9,318 bases of DNA, from NCBI GenBank assembly GCA_937975525.1, contig CALJUJ010000258.1, forward strand, positions 1-9,318, given 5' to 3'. Made by a program: the position numbers and the translations under genes. The notes beneath the pieces are model-generated. The model saw only the letters and a program-made list of their open reading frames with translations. It had not been told where the DNA came from and did no database searches. Source of the DNA: an uncultured bacterium. GTDB taxonomy: Bacteria > Desulfobacterota > Binatia > HRBIN30. Position 1 is the first letter of the stretch. The number at the start of each line of letters is the position of its first letter. Shown here one piece after another: positions 1 through 5,734 of this stretch.

Positions 1-1695
1 CTGCTCCTCGCTCCGCTCACGGCGTGGTTGCACCCCGCGGCGGTGCTCGTCGGCGTGCAGGCGCTCGCCCTGGGAGCGACGGTCGCCATCGTCGCGGCCG
101 AGTTCGTGCGGGTCGCGCGGGCCCTGCCGTGCATCCTGCGGCGGTCTCAACAGGACGGCCAGCGCGCCTACGTGTTCACCGCCGACGTCGTGCAGGCCAA
201 CCTGCACGAGCTGTTCCCGGGGCTCGAGGTCGTGCACACCAGCACGTTCCGCGTCACGCGCGACAGCAACCTCGAGGTCGACGAGATGCAGGCGACCGAC
301 CTGATGAGCTCGATCGAGAAGGAGCTCGTCAAGCGCCGGCGCGGCGAACCGGTGCGGCTCGAGATCGACAGCGACGCGCACCCGGAGGTGCTCGACCGCT
401 TCCTCAAGGCGTTCGGCCTCGAGACGGACGACATCTACTTCTGCGACGGCCCGGTCAACCTCGGCCGGATCATGGAGCTCTACCAGCTCATCGACCTGCC
501 CGCGATGAAGGACGAGCCGACGAAGCCGCGGCGGCAGTGGCGGTGGTCGTCGGCCGACGACATGTTCTCGGACCTGCGCGACGGGGACATCCTGCTGCAC
601 CACCCGTACGACGCGTTCTCGACGGTGGAGGACTTCGTGCGCTTCGCCGCGCGCGACCCGAAGGTGCTGGCGATCAAGCAGACGATCTACCGCGCCGGCA
701 GCAAGAACGTGATGGTCGAGGCGCTGATCGAGGCGGCGCAGCGCCGCAAGCAGGTCACGGTCGTCGTCGAGCTCAAGGCTCGCTTCGACGAGGAGGCCAA
801 CATCCAGTGGGCCCGCCGCATGGAGCAGGCCGGCGTGCACGTCGTCTACGGCATCGTCGGCATGAAGACGCACGCGAAGTGCACGCTGGTCGTGCGCCGG
901 GAGGACGACGACAGCCTGCGCCGCTACTGCCACCTCGGCACCGGTAACTACAACCCTGCGACCGCGCGGCTCTACACCGACATCGGCGTGCTGACCGGCC
1001 GGTCCGAACTCGGCGAGGAGGTCGCCGAGACGTTCAACATGATCACCGGCTACACGCGCGTGCCCCACATGGAGCACCTGCTCGTGGCGCCGTTCACGCT
1101 GCGGGAGCAGCTGCTGAAGTGGATCCGGGCGGAGGTCGACAACCAGAAGGCCGGCAAGCCGGCCGCGATCCGCGCGAAGCTGAACAACCTCGCCGACCCC
1201 GAGGTCATCCTCGCGCTGTACGAGGCGTCGCGCGCCGGCGTCAGGATCGAGCTCAGCGTTCGCAGCGTCTGCTGCCTGCGCCCGGGCGTGCCCGGCCTCA
1301 GCGAGAACATCACGGTCAAGGCGATCGTCGACCGCTTCCTCGAGCACAGCCGCGTCTACTACTTCGAGAACGCCGGCAAGCCGCGCGTCTTCCTGTCGTC
1401 GGCGGACTGGATGATCCGCAACCTCGACCGGCGCGTCGAGGTCGCCGCCCCGATCCTCGACCCCGAGCTGAAGCTGCGCGTCGTCGAGGAGGTGCTCGGC
1501 ATGGCGCTGAAGGACAACGTCAAAGCGCGCCGCATCCGCCCCGACGGCCAGAGCGAGCGCATCGCGCGCGCGGTCGGCGAACTGCCGCTGCGCAGCCAGG
1601 TCGCGCTACTCGACATGTCGATGAAGCAGCCCGACGTCGCCAACCCCGCGCACGAGGCGCGGCGCAGCAAGCAGAAGAAGAAGAAGGCGGAGTGA
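1..1695 (+). CDS. ppk1: Polyphosphate kinase 1, 5' end outside the window
   Basis: PPK1 reversibly transfers the gamma phosphate of ATP onto growing inorganic polyphosphate, using a phosphohistidine intermediate. The reading frame is open from base 1. The first recognisable family segment is the FRVTRDSNLEV block near codons 83-93. Next come the phospholipase-D-like catalytic parts, with the autophosphorylated His in MKTHAKC (codon 291 counted from base 1), GTGNYNPATARLYTDIG, the second conserved His in FLEHSRVYYFEN (codon 449) and SSADWMIRNLDRRVEV. The tail is lysine-rich (SKQKKKKAE). The family is about 700 residues long, so roughly 130 N-terminal residues lie left of the window; the TTG at 28 is not the likely start. 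The stretch at codons 1-48 is unusually hydrophobic, but its APL..HP and VRVARALP pieces can be laid over the family's usual PLA..HP and ARVKVP region. This is a host housekeeping gene outside the mobile element. Identification is very secure. Confidence 0.97.
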   Translation: MLLAPLTAWLHPAAVLVGVQALALGATVAIVAAEFVRVARALPCILRRSQQDGQRAYVFTADVVQANLHELFPGLEVVHTSTFRVTRDSNLEVDEMQATDLMSSIEKELVKRRRGEPVRLEIDSDAHPEVLDRFLKAFGLETDDIYFCDGPVNLGRIMELYQLIDLPAMKDEPTKPRRQWRWSSADDMFSDLRDGDILLHHPYDAFSTVEDFVRFAARDPKVLAIKQTIYRAGSKNVMVEALIEAAQRRKQVTVVVELKARFDEEANIQWARRMEQAGVHVVYGIVGMKTHAKCTLVVRREDDDSLRRYCHLGTGNYNPATARLYTDIGVLTGRSELGEEVAETFNMITGYTRVPHMEHLLVAPFTLREQLLKWIRAEVDNQKAGKPAAIRAKLNNLADPEVILALYEASRAGVRIELSVRSVCCLRPGVPGLSENITVKAIVDRFLEHSRVYYFENAGKPRVFLSSADWMIRNLDRRVEVAAPILDPELKLRVVEEVLGMALKDNVKARRIRPDGQSERIARAVGELPLRSQVALLDMSMKQPDVANPAHEARRSKQKKKKAE

Positions 1696-1756
1696 CGGCG
1701 GCGGCGGTCGTCCGGCGGGCGGGGCGCCGGCCCGGGATGTGCCGTCATGGGGGCGA

Positions 1757-1786
1757 CGCTCTCGGGGGTCGCGCTCTCGGGGGTGG
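1757..1786. repeat. Two-copy 15-bp GC-rich tandem repeat
   Basis: CGCTCTCGGGGGT occurs at 1757-1769 and again at 1772-1784, a period of 15 bp, in the spacer between ppk1 and the tRNA remnant. No role is evident. Apart from this and the hairpin further right, nothing recognisable is seen in 1696-1850. Confidence 0.7.
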
Positions 1787-1813
1787 CGGTCGCACCGCTG
1801 GCCCGGAAAGGGC

Positions 1814-1847
1814 GAAACCCCACAACTCGATCGAGCTGAGGGGTTTC
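1814..1847 (-). terminator. Hairpin terminator candidate between the tRNA and ppk1
   Basis: GAAACCCC (1814-1821) pairs perfectly with GGGGTTTC (1840-1847). The loop contains the self-complementary CTCGATCGAG (1826-1835), which can extend the hairpin. It starts three bases after the tRNA CCA on the minus strand, the usual place for a tRNA terminator, and could also stop ppk1 read-through from the other side. On the minus strand the next bases are GCCCTTTCC, only a weak U tract, so the terminator role is inferred from structure and position. Confidence 0.6.
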
Positions 1848-1850
1848 GGA

Positions 1851-1905
<55 letters not shown>

Positions 1906-1906
1906 A

Positions 1907-1923
1907 GTGCTCGAATTCAGCAC
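1907..1923. repeat. Second small hairpin next to the att core
   Basis: GTGCT (1907-1911) and AGCAC (1919-1923) are a 5-bp inverted repeat around CGAATTC. The 5-7-5 geometry resembles the core site one base away. It lies in element DNA between the core and the integrase gene and could bind integrase or excisionase. The role is inference only. Confidence 0.45.
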
Positions 1924-1950
1924 CTGTCCGTAGTTTTCTAGCACGATCTC

Positions 1951-1985
1951 GTTACGCGGTTACAGTTCGCGGTTACAATCCGGGC
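1951..1985 (+). promoter_or_regulatory. Integrase promoter overlapped by CGCGGTTACA direct repeats
   Basis: CGCGGTTACA occurs at 1955-1964 and 1968-1977, 13 bp start to start, with a further GTTAC at 1951-1955. The second copy overlaps TACAAT (1974-1979), a good sigma-70-type -10 element. It ends six bases before the GTG at 1986, so transcription would begin at or next to the start codon. No clear -35 is seen. The repeats could be arm-type integrase sites, an autoregulatory operator, or both; binding there would block the -10. Confidence 0.6.
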
Positions 1986-3224
1986 GTGAATCTCCCTCGA
2001 AAGGGCCGCCCACCAAAGTGTCCTCCCGGTGTCGCTCGACGCTGGACGAAGGCCTTCGGCTGGCGCTTCCGAGCCTTCCCCATGGTGGAAGGCAAGCGCA
2101 TTCCCGGCCCGTGGCGCGAGCACGCCGACGTTGCGGCTCGAGATGCCCGGCTGATCCGGGAGCGCGGCCAGCAGGTCGCCGACATCCCCGAGATCCTGAC
2201 CTTCGAGGACGCACTCCGCCTCTTCCTGGAGCGGGCAGAACAGCGTGGGTTCCGCCGAAGCCTGGTCCAACCGTGCAGACCCGCGACCGTCCGGCACTAC
2301 CGCGAGATCTCGGCCACCCTCTACCGTCGCTTCGGCGGCAGCGTGCTGCTGCCGCAGATCGACTCCGGGACCATCACCGAGTACCTCGCGAGTCGATCCA
2401 CCGAGGCCAACTTCCGCTGCAAGTGCCGAGAGCGGAAGGAACCGTGCACCCACAAGCCGCAGACACCGTCCGGCGCGCGCCTGAACAAGGAGCGCCAGAC
2501 CTTGCGCTTGATCTTCAAGACGGCCATCGATGCCAACCTCCACCCGGGCCCCAACCCCGTCGATCGCGTGGACCACTACGGCACTCCCGACACTGACTCG
2601 GACGAGGAGTGGCAGTTCTACACGCCCGACCAGGTCGCCCAGATCCTCGCGGCAATTCGTACGAGTTCTGGTCGGTGCCGGACGGGGTCTGCATTCCACG
2701 ACGCCATCGCCATCCTCTTCTTGGCGGGTCTGCGCCTCGGGGAGTTCGTTCACCTGCGGCGGCGCCACCTGGATCTTCAGGCCGGAGTGATCACGGTGCC
2801 CAAGGAGGGCAAGCGCGGCACGCGCAAGGTCCCCATGAGCGCCCCCCTTCTTCGCATCTGCACCGGACTCTGCGCCGAAGGCCGATCGAACGAGTACATC
2901 TGGCGACCGGGTGAAGGAGACCGAGAGAAGGTCGCTCACGACCTGAAGCGCAACTTCTTCCCGCGCTGGAAGAACAAGATCCCGAGTGACCTGCGGGCGC
3001 GATTCCACGCCCACACGTTCCGACACTCGTTCCGTTCCCAACTCCAACTCCACGCCCCGGAGGTCCACGTCGACAAGCTGGGTGGCTGGAGCAACAGGGG
3101 CAGCGTCTCGAAGCGTTACGGGCACGCGACTCTTCTCCAGCTGCGGCAATCGATGCTCGCGGCGTTCGACCACTTGGCTGACGAACTCCTCGAGGAGTCG
3201 CCCGGGGCCGCCGAGGCGTCGTGA
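1986..3224 (+). CDS. Tyrosine recombinase (integrase) with a Cys/His cluster in the core-binding domain
   Basis: This 412-residue phage-type integrase would cut and rejoin the att sites to insert and excise the element. Residues 1-70 are a basic N-terminal arm-binding region, about 71-200 the SAM-like core-binding domain, and 210-400 the catalytic domain. Catalytic residues are visible: Arg250 in AGLRLGE, Lys273 or Lys276 in the beta hairpin VPKEGKRGTRK, His343 and Arg346 in HAHTFRH, Trp368 in GGWSN at the usual His/Trp position, and the nucleophile Tyr378 in KRYGH. An insertion at 144-157 carries C145-x-C147 and C154-x-H156, a possible metal site. The GTG at 1986 is chosen because a TACAAT box sits at leaderless spacing just upstream and no Shine-Dalgarno is seen. 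The gene is tail-to-tail with the minus-strand operon, four bases apart, and lies beside its attachment site, as integrases usually do. Confidence 0.95.
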   Translation: MNLPRKGRPPKCPPGVARRWTKAFGWRFRAFPMVEGKRIPGPWREHADVAARDARLIRERGQQVADIPEILTFEDALRLFLERAEQRGFRRSLVQPCRPATVRHYREISATLYRRFGGSVLLPQIDSGTITEYLASRSTEANFRCKCRERKEPCTHKPQTPSGARLNKERQTLRLIFKTAIDANLHPGPNPVDRVDHYGTPDTDSDEEWQFYTPDQVAQILAAIRTSSGRCRTGSAFHDAIAILFLAGLRLGEFVHLRRRHLDLQAGVITVPKEGKRGTRKVPMSAPLLRICTGLCAEGRSNEYIWRPGEGDREKVAHDLKRNFFPRWKNKIPSDLRARFHAHTFRHSFRSQLQLHAPEVHVDKLGGWSNRGSVSKRYGHATLLQLRQSMLAAFDHLADELLEESPGAAEAS

Positions 3225-3228
3225 CATC

Positions 3229-3519
3229 TCAGCGTTGCCCTCTCAGGAACTCGGGCAGGTCCTCGGACGAGCCGCCCCTGAGGAACGTCTCCCGAGCCTT
3301 CTGCTGACGCGCCCGATCGCGAGCTCTCTCGTGTCGCGCGGCCTTCCAGGCTTCGAAGTCTTCACGCCAGACATGACCGCTCCGCGGTCCCGCCCACTCG
3401 ATCGGCGGGAAGGTGGGATCGTGCTCCGCCAGTTTGCGGATCTCTGGCAGGGAAAGGCCCAGCGCCTGGCAGACCGCACGCAGCGGAATCAACTCACCAA
3501 TGTGTGCCTTGTCCGCCAT
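3229..3519 (-). CDS. AlpA/MerR-like helix-turn-helix protein, possible excisionase
   Basis: This is a 96-residue protein. Residues 10-60 (LIPLRAVCQALGLSLPEIRKL, then GHVWREDFEAW) fit the small winged-helix fold of AlpA regulators and recombination directionality factors: an N-terminal helix-turn-helix followed by a basic wing and a W/F-x-x-x-D-x-E-A-W end. Residues 61-96 are a charged Arg-rich tail. It is the last gene of the minus-strand operon, with only three bases after the stop of the gene before it, and ends four bases from the integrase stop. Proteins of this type either bind att DNA to favour excision or switch on integrase genes. Which of the two tandem HTH proteins is the excisionase cannot be told from sequence. 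Confidence 0.78.
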   Translation of the reverse strand: MADKAHIGELIPLRAVCQALGLSLPEIRKLAEHDPTFPPIEWAGPRSGHVWREDFEAWKAARHERARDRARQQKARETFLRGGSSEDLPEFLRGQR

Positions 3520-3522
3520 CGC

Positions 3523-3804
3523 TCAGGCCGACCCCGACTTCGACTCTGACTCCTCCGGTTGCGCGGCCGCGCGGTCCGGACACCCGGCCGCGACCCACCG
3601 TTCGATCTCGGCCCGCGACCAGCACACCGACTTGCCGAGCCGAATCGCCCGCGGCAGCTTGCCCGTGTCGTCGAGACGCCGGACGTGGCGCAACGACAGC
3701 CGGAGCTCGTCAGCCAGCTCCTGGGCGTCGAGGAGCAGGCCGTTCGGGACCCGCCGCGGCCCGACGCCGTTCCCATTCCTGAGGATTTCCGACTCGCCCC
3801 GCAT
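3523..3804 (-). CDS. Excisionase-family helix-turn-helix protein
   Basis: This is a 93-residue protein. LLLDAQELADELRLSLRHVRRL (about residues 23-44), then GKLPRAIRLGKSVCWSRAEIERWV (about 48-71), is the standard HTH_17/excisionase pattern: acidic turn, helix-turn-helix, basic wing with LG-K, and a final E-x-W. The acidic Ser-rich tail has no visible motif. The ATG at 3804 is chosen because it shares its A with the TGA stop of the upstream gene (TGATG), a sign of translational coupling. It probably bends att DNA to direct excision, or regulates the element. Two different HTH proteins in tandem suggest that one acts as directionality factor and the other as regulator. Confidence 0.8.
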   Translation of the reverse strand: MRGESEILRNGNGVGPRRVPNGLLLDAQELADELRLSLRHVRRLDDTGKLPRAIRLGKSVCWSRAEIERWVAAGCPDRAAAQPEESESKSGSA

Positions 3805-4430
3805 CAGAGCCCGAGACCCCTGCCCTGCGACCGGTCCTGAGAATCCTCGCGCTGCGTCAGCTCGAGGATCCGCTCCGAGATGCGGAGGTCGACCGTCTCC
3901 CGTTCCGTCCGGAGATACGCCCGCTCCCGATGGCCCAACTCGAGGATCGACCGGCCCAGGTTGTCGGCGTTGCTGAGCCCGAAGATCCGGTGCTCCAGCC
4001 TCTCGCCAAACGTCTGATGCCAGATGTCCGCGGCGAACGCAGCGGATGTCCTCTGCCGCGTCCACAGGTCGAGCCCGCAGGATTGCAGTTCCAGGACATG
4101 GCGCATCGCGTCGTTGAGCCCCTCCACCTGACTCTCCTTGAGCTGTCTCGTCCGGACGACGAGCTGACCATCGCCCGGCACTCGATCCGAGAAGCCCAAC
4201 TTGAGGGGGTGATCGGGGCTCGTGAAGAACGCGTGGATGTGCCCCTCGAACTCGTGCACGATCGCCGCGTTGCCAGTCTCCTGCCTGGAGGCAAGCCCCA
4301 CGGCGGACATGACCTCGCGCACCCGCGACGAGGGGGCGGTACTCAGCCGCGCCACGACGGACAGCGTTCCGTACTTGCCCTGCTTCGTGGCGAGCAAGTG
4401 CTCCATGGTCATGTATTGCGGCCAGTCCAT
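3804..4430 (-). CDS. Unknown protein A, paralogue of the protein at 5157-5732
   Basis: I do not recognise the family. This is a soluble 208-residue protein with no signal peptide or membrane segment. It is homologous to the plus-strand protein at 5157-5732. The best block is residues 105-163, with shared D-A-M, G-L-x-x-W-T, R-T-S-x-A-F-A-A-x-I-W, G-E-x-L-x-H and R-S-I; weaker matches lie around LSVVAR and E-x-EG. Compared with its partner it has a longer N-terminal region (about residues 31-57). The charged tail (DSQDRSQGRG) also resembles the partner's. The ATG at 4430 is chosen for a GGAG six bases upstream and a shared MDxP start with the paralogue. An ATG at 4529 also has a GGAG and would add 33 residues; the frame opens at 4568. 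It is first in an operon with the two excisionase-like genes and is translationally coupled to the next. A DNA-bound relaxosome or excision accessory role is inferred from position only. Confidence 0.8.
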   Translation of the reverse strand: MDWPQYMTMEHLLATKQGKYGTLSVVARLSTAPSSRVREVMSAVGLASRQETGNAAIVHEFEGHIHAFFTSPDHPLKLGFSDRVPGDGQLVVRTRQLKESQVEGLNDAMRHVLELQSCGLDLWTRQRTSAAFAADIWHQTFGERLEHRIFGLSNADNLGRSILELGHRERAYLRTERETVDLRISERILELTQREDSQDRSQGRGLGL

Positions 4431-4445
4431 GATGTGCTCCGAGTG
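4425..4445 (-). promoter_or_regulatory. Ribosome binding site deciding the start of protein A
   Basis: On the minus strand GGAG lies six bases before the ATG at 4430. A similar GGAG-CACACCT-ATG further upstream marks the alternative start at 4529. I favour 4430 because the resulting N-terminus lines up with the paralogue. Confidence 0.5.
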
Positions 4446-4601
4446 CGGTTCTGAATTGCTTCGGCGAGTTCGTAGCTCGCGTCGCGCAACCGCATCTTGC
4501 CGTCCGGCCGCCCGCACCGACAGGTGCATAGGTGTGCTCCAATGTTTACGTGAAACTGCTCTAATCAACGGTCACACGTAGGCGTCGACAGGACTTGCGT
4601 C

Positions 4602-4687
4602 CGTATACGAGTCGTATACGTCGACGCTCGGTGTCGACTGCGAAGCACGCTCTACGGGGTCATAGATGCTCGTTTGAGACGTATACG
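4602..4687. repeat. Three CGTATACG palindromes, two spaced one helical turn apart
   Basis: The 8-bp palindrome CGTATACG is at 4602-4609, 4613-4620 and 4680-4687. The first two start 11 bp apart (3-bp gap AGT), so their centres face the same side of the helix, as expected for cooperative binding of two dimers. The AT-rich GTATAC core stands out from the GC-rich surroundings. Confidence 0.8.
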
Positions 4688-4689
4688 CG

Positions 4690-4740
4690 GTCGGATGCGG
4701 CCTGCTGCGCGACCTCTTGCCGATCGCCGCGTCGGATGCG
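4690..4740. repeat. 10-bp direct repeat GTCGGATGCG
   Basis: GTCGGATGCG occurs at 4690-4699 and 4731-4740, 41 bp apart (about four helical turns). The second copy ends just before the start of the downstream gene. This is a possible binding site for one of the element's DNA-binding proteins. Confidence 0.55.
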
Positions 4741-4751
4741 TGAATGGTCGC

Positions 4752-5138
4752 ATGAGCGAAACCATCCATGCCGTCGTCGAGCAGCTTGCCGCGGAACAGG
4801 AGCAGCTTCAGCGGCAACTCGAAGAGAAGGAACTCGAGGCACAGGGCATCAAGACAGAACTTCAGCGGGTCCAGGACGCTCTCTCAGCGTTGACCTCGAA
4901 GTCGCGTTCCGGCTCCGCGGTGAAGCCGAGTGCGACTCGCTCCGAGTTGCTGGCGATGGTCCACGATGCGCTGCGGTCGAGTGGCGGAACTCTCACGGCC
5001 AAGCAGATCAAGGAAGCGGTTCGGAAGAACCTGAAGCGCTCGGCTCGGTCTGCCCGCGGCCTCCACAAGGTCCTTCCCCATGTTCTTGCCCACGAGTCGC
5101 TGAAGGTCGAGGGTGAGTCCGTTACTTTGAGACCCTGA
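4752..5138 (+). CDS. Small coiled-coil plus winged-helix DNA-binding protein
   Basis: This is a 128-residue protein. Residues 3-48 form a long heptad-like coiled coil (QLAAEQEQLQRQLEEKELEA and on) that should make it a dimer. After a Ser-rich linker, residues 62-128 look like a compact winged helix: RSELLAMVHDALRSSGGTLTAKQIKEAV, a basic helix (RKNLKRSARSARGLHKVLPHVL), then the hairpin LKVEGESVTLRP. The -GG-LTAKQIKEAV- piece recalls HARE-type HTH domains. This is a pattern match, not a firm family call. The ATG at 4752 is chosen because the domain order begins there; the preceding in-frame residues (from 4674) are low-complexity Arg-rich and run through the palindromic region. GTG at 4740 is another option. 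No strong Shine-Dalgarno is seen. It is the first gene of the transfer operon, 18 bp from the next, and could bind the adjacent repeats as a regulator or relaxosome factor. Confidence 0.75.
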   Translation: MSETIHAVVEQLAAEQEQLQRQLEEKELEAQGIKTELQRVQDALSALTSKSRSGSAVKPSATRSELLAMVHDALRSSGGTLTAKQIKEAVRKNLKRSARSARGLHKVLPHVLAHESLKVEGESVTLRP

Positions 5139-5156
5139 GGACACGGAGCCGCAACG

Positions 5157-5732
5157 ATGGACGATCCCATGAACCAGGTAGACCGAAATCAGCAAGTGAC
5201 CGGCGATGTCGCCAGGCTGTCCATCGTGGTCCGAACGCAGGTCGAGGACGAATCGACGCCGCGCGTCTGGCTGCTCTACGAGCATGAAGGTCGTCGCCTG
5301 GCCGTCGCCACGAGCGCCGACAACCCCTACAAGCTCATCCGAGAGACGGAGATGCCGGCGCTGACGAATGCCGACGTCGTTCGCGTGAAGGATCTAGGCG
5401 CTGACGAACGTGTCCGGTTTGAAGACGCGATGCAGCGGGTCTCGGAAGTCTCCGATGCCGGCCTCGAGATCTGGACGCCTCTGCGGACCTCAGAGGCATT
5501 CGCGGCTGGTATCTGGGAGACCACGGTGGGCGAGAAGCTCGCTCACTCGGTCTTTGCTCGAAGTACACCGCAGACACTCGCCCGGTCGATCAGCGCCGCG
5601 AACGTCCGCGACTCGGGGCTATCGCAGGATAACCAAGAGCGCATCGGCTTGGAGCTATCTCCGCGCCAGCGAAGGCAGCGGCATGACTCCGCCGATCAGG
5701 ACCAGTCTCAGCACCGGGGCCGATCGCTCTAA
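5157..5732 (+). CDS. Unknown protein B, paralogue of the protein at 3804-4430
   Basis: The family is not recognised. This is a soluble 191-residue protein with no membrane segment. Residues 88-146 match residues 105-163 of protein A at 29 of 59 positions in my ungapped hand alignment (D90-A-M, GLEIWT 102-107, RTSEAFAAGIW 110-120, GEKLAH 125-130, RSI 143-145). Residues 17-60 give a weaker match (LSIVVR, E-x-EG, TS-D-P-KL). The C-terminus is polar and charged, rich in Q, S, D and R, as in A. The ATG at 5157 has a GGAG eight bases upstream, and its MDxP start is shared with A. The stop is two bases before the relaxase start, so the two products are probably made together. By position it may be a relaxosome accessory protein. 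Two diverged copies on opposite sides of one control region suggest that A and B form a heteromer or compete. Confidence 0.85.
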   Translation: MDDPMNQVDRNQQVTGDVARLSIVVRTQVEDESTPRVWLLYEHEGRRLAVATSADNPYKLIRETEMPALTNADVVRVKDLGADERVRFEDAMQRVSEVSDAGLEIWTPLRTSEAFAAGIWETTVGEKLAHSVFARSTPQTLARSISAANVRDSGLSQDNQERIGLELSPRQRRQRHDSADQDQSQHRGRSL

Positions 5733-5734
5733 CC

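Larger units (their letters stand above)
4431..4751. promoter_or_regulatory. Divergent intergenic region rich in palindromes; candidate operator or oriT
   Basis: These 320 bases separate the minus-strand operon starting at 4430 from the plus-strand transfer operon starting near 4752. The right half (4580-4740) is crowded with dyads: GTCGAC at 4584, 4620 and 4633, CGTATACG at 4602, 4613 and 4680, and GCGTCGAC (4582-4589) mirrored as GTCGACGC (4620-4627). Both promoters must lie here, but I see no convincing -35/-10 pair. Origins of transfer in MobF systems often lie beside relaxosome genes, so this is the best oriT candidate in the window. A plain divergent operator is equally compatible with the sequence. 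Confidence 0.6.

Noticed and set aside
1938..3227. Long minus-strand open frame opposite the integrase
   Set aside because: It is a high-GC shadow frame. The plus strand has all tyrosine recombinase catalytic motifs.
3805..4542. N-terminal extension of the excisionase-like gene to 339 residues
   Set aside because: The upstream part is low-complexity Arg/Gly-rich sequence overlapping protein A in another frame. The HTH domain fits a 93-residue protein starting at the TGATG overlap.
4582..4740. CRISPR array or plasmid iterons
   Set aside because: The repeats are short palindromes with irregular spacing and few copies. There are no regular repeat-spacer units and no replication initiator gene.
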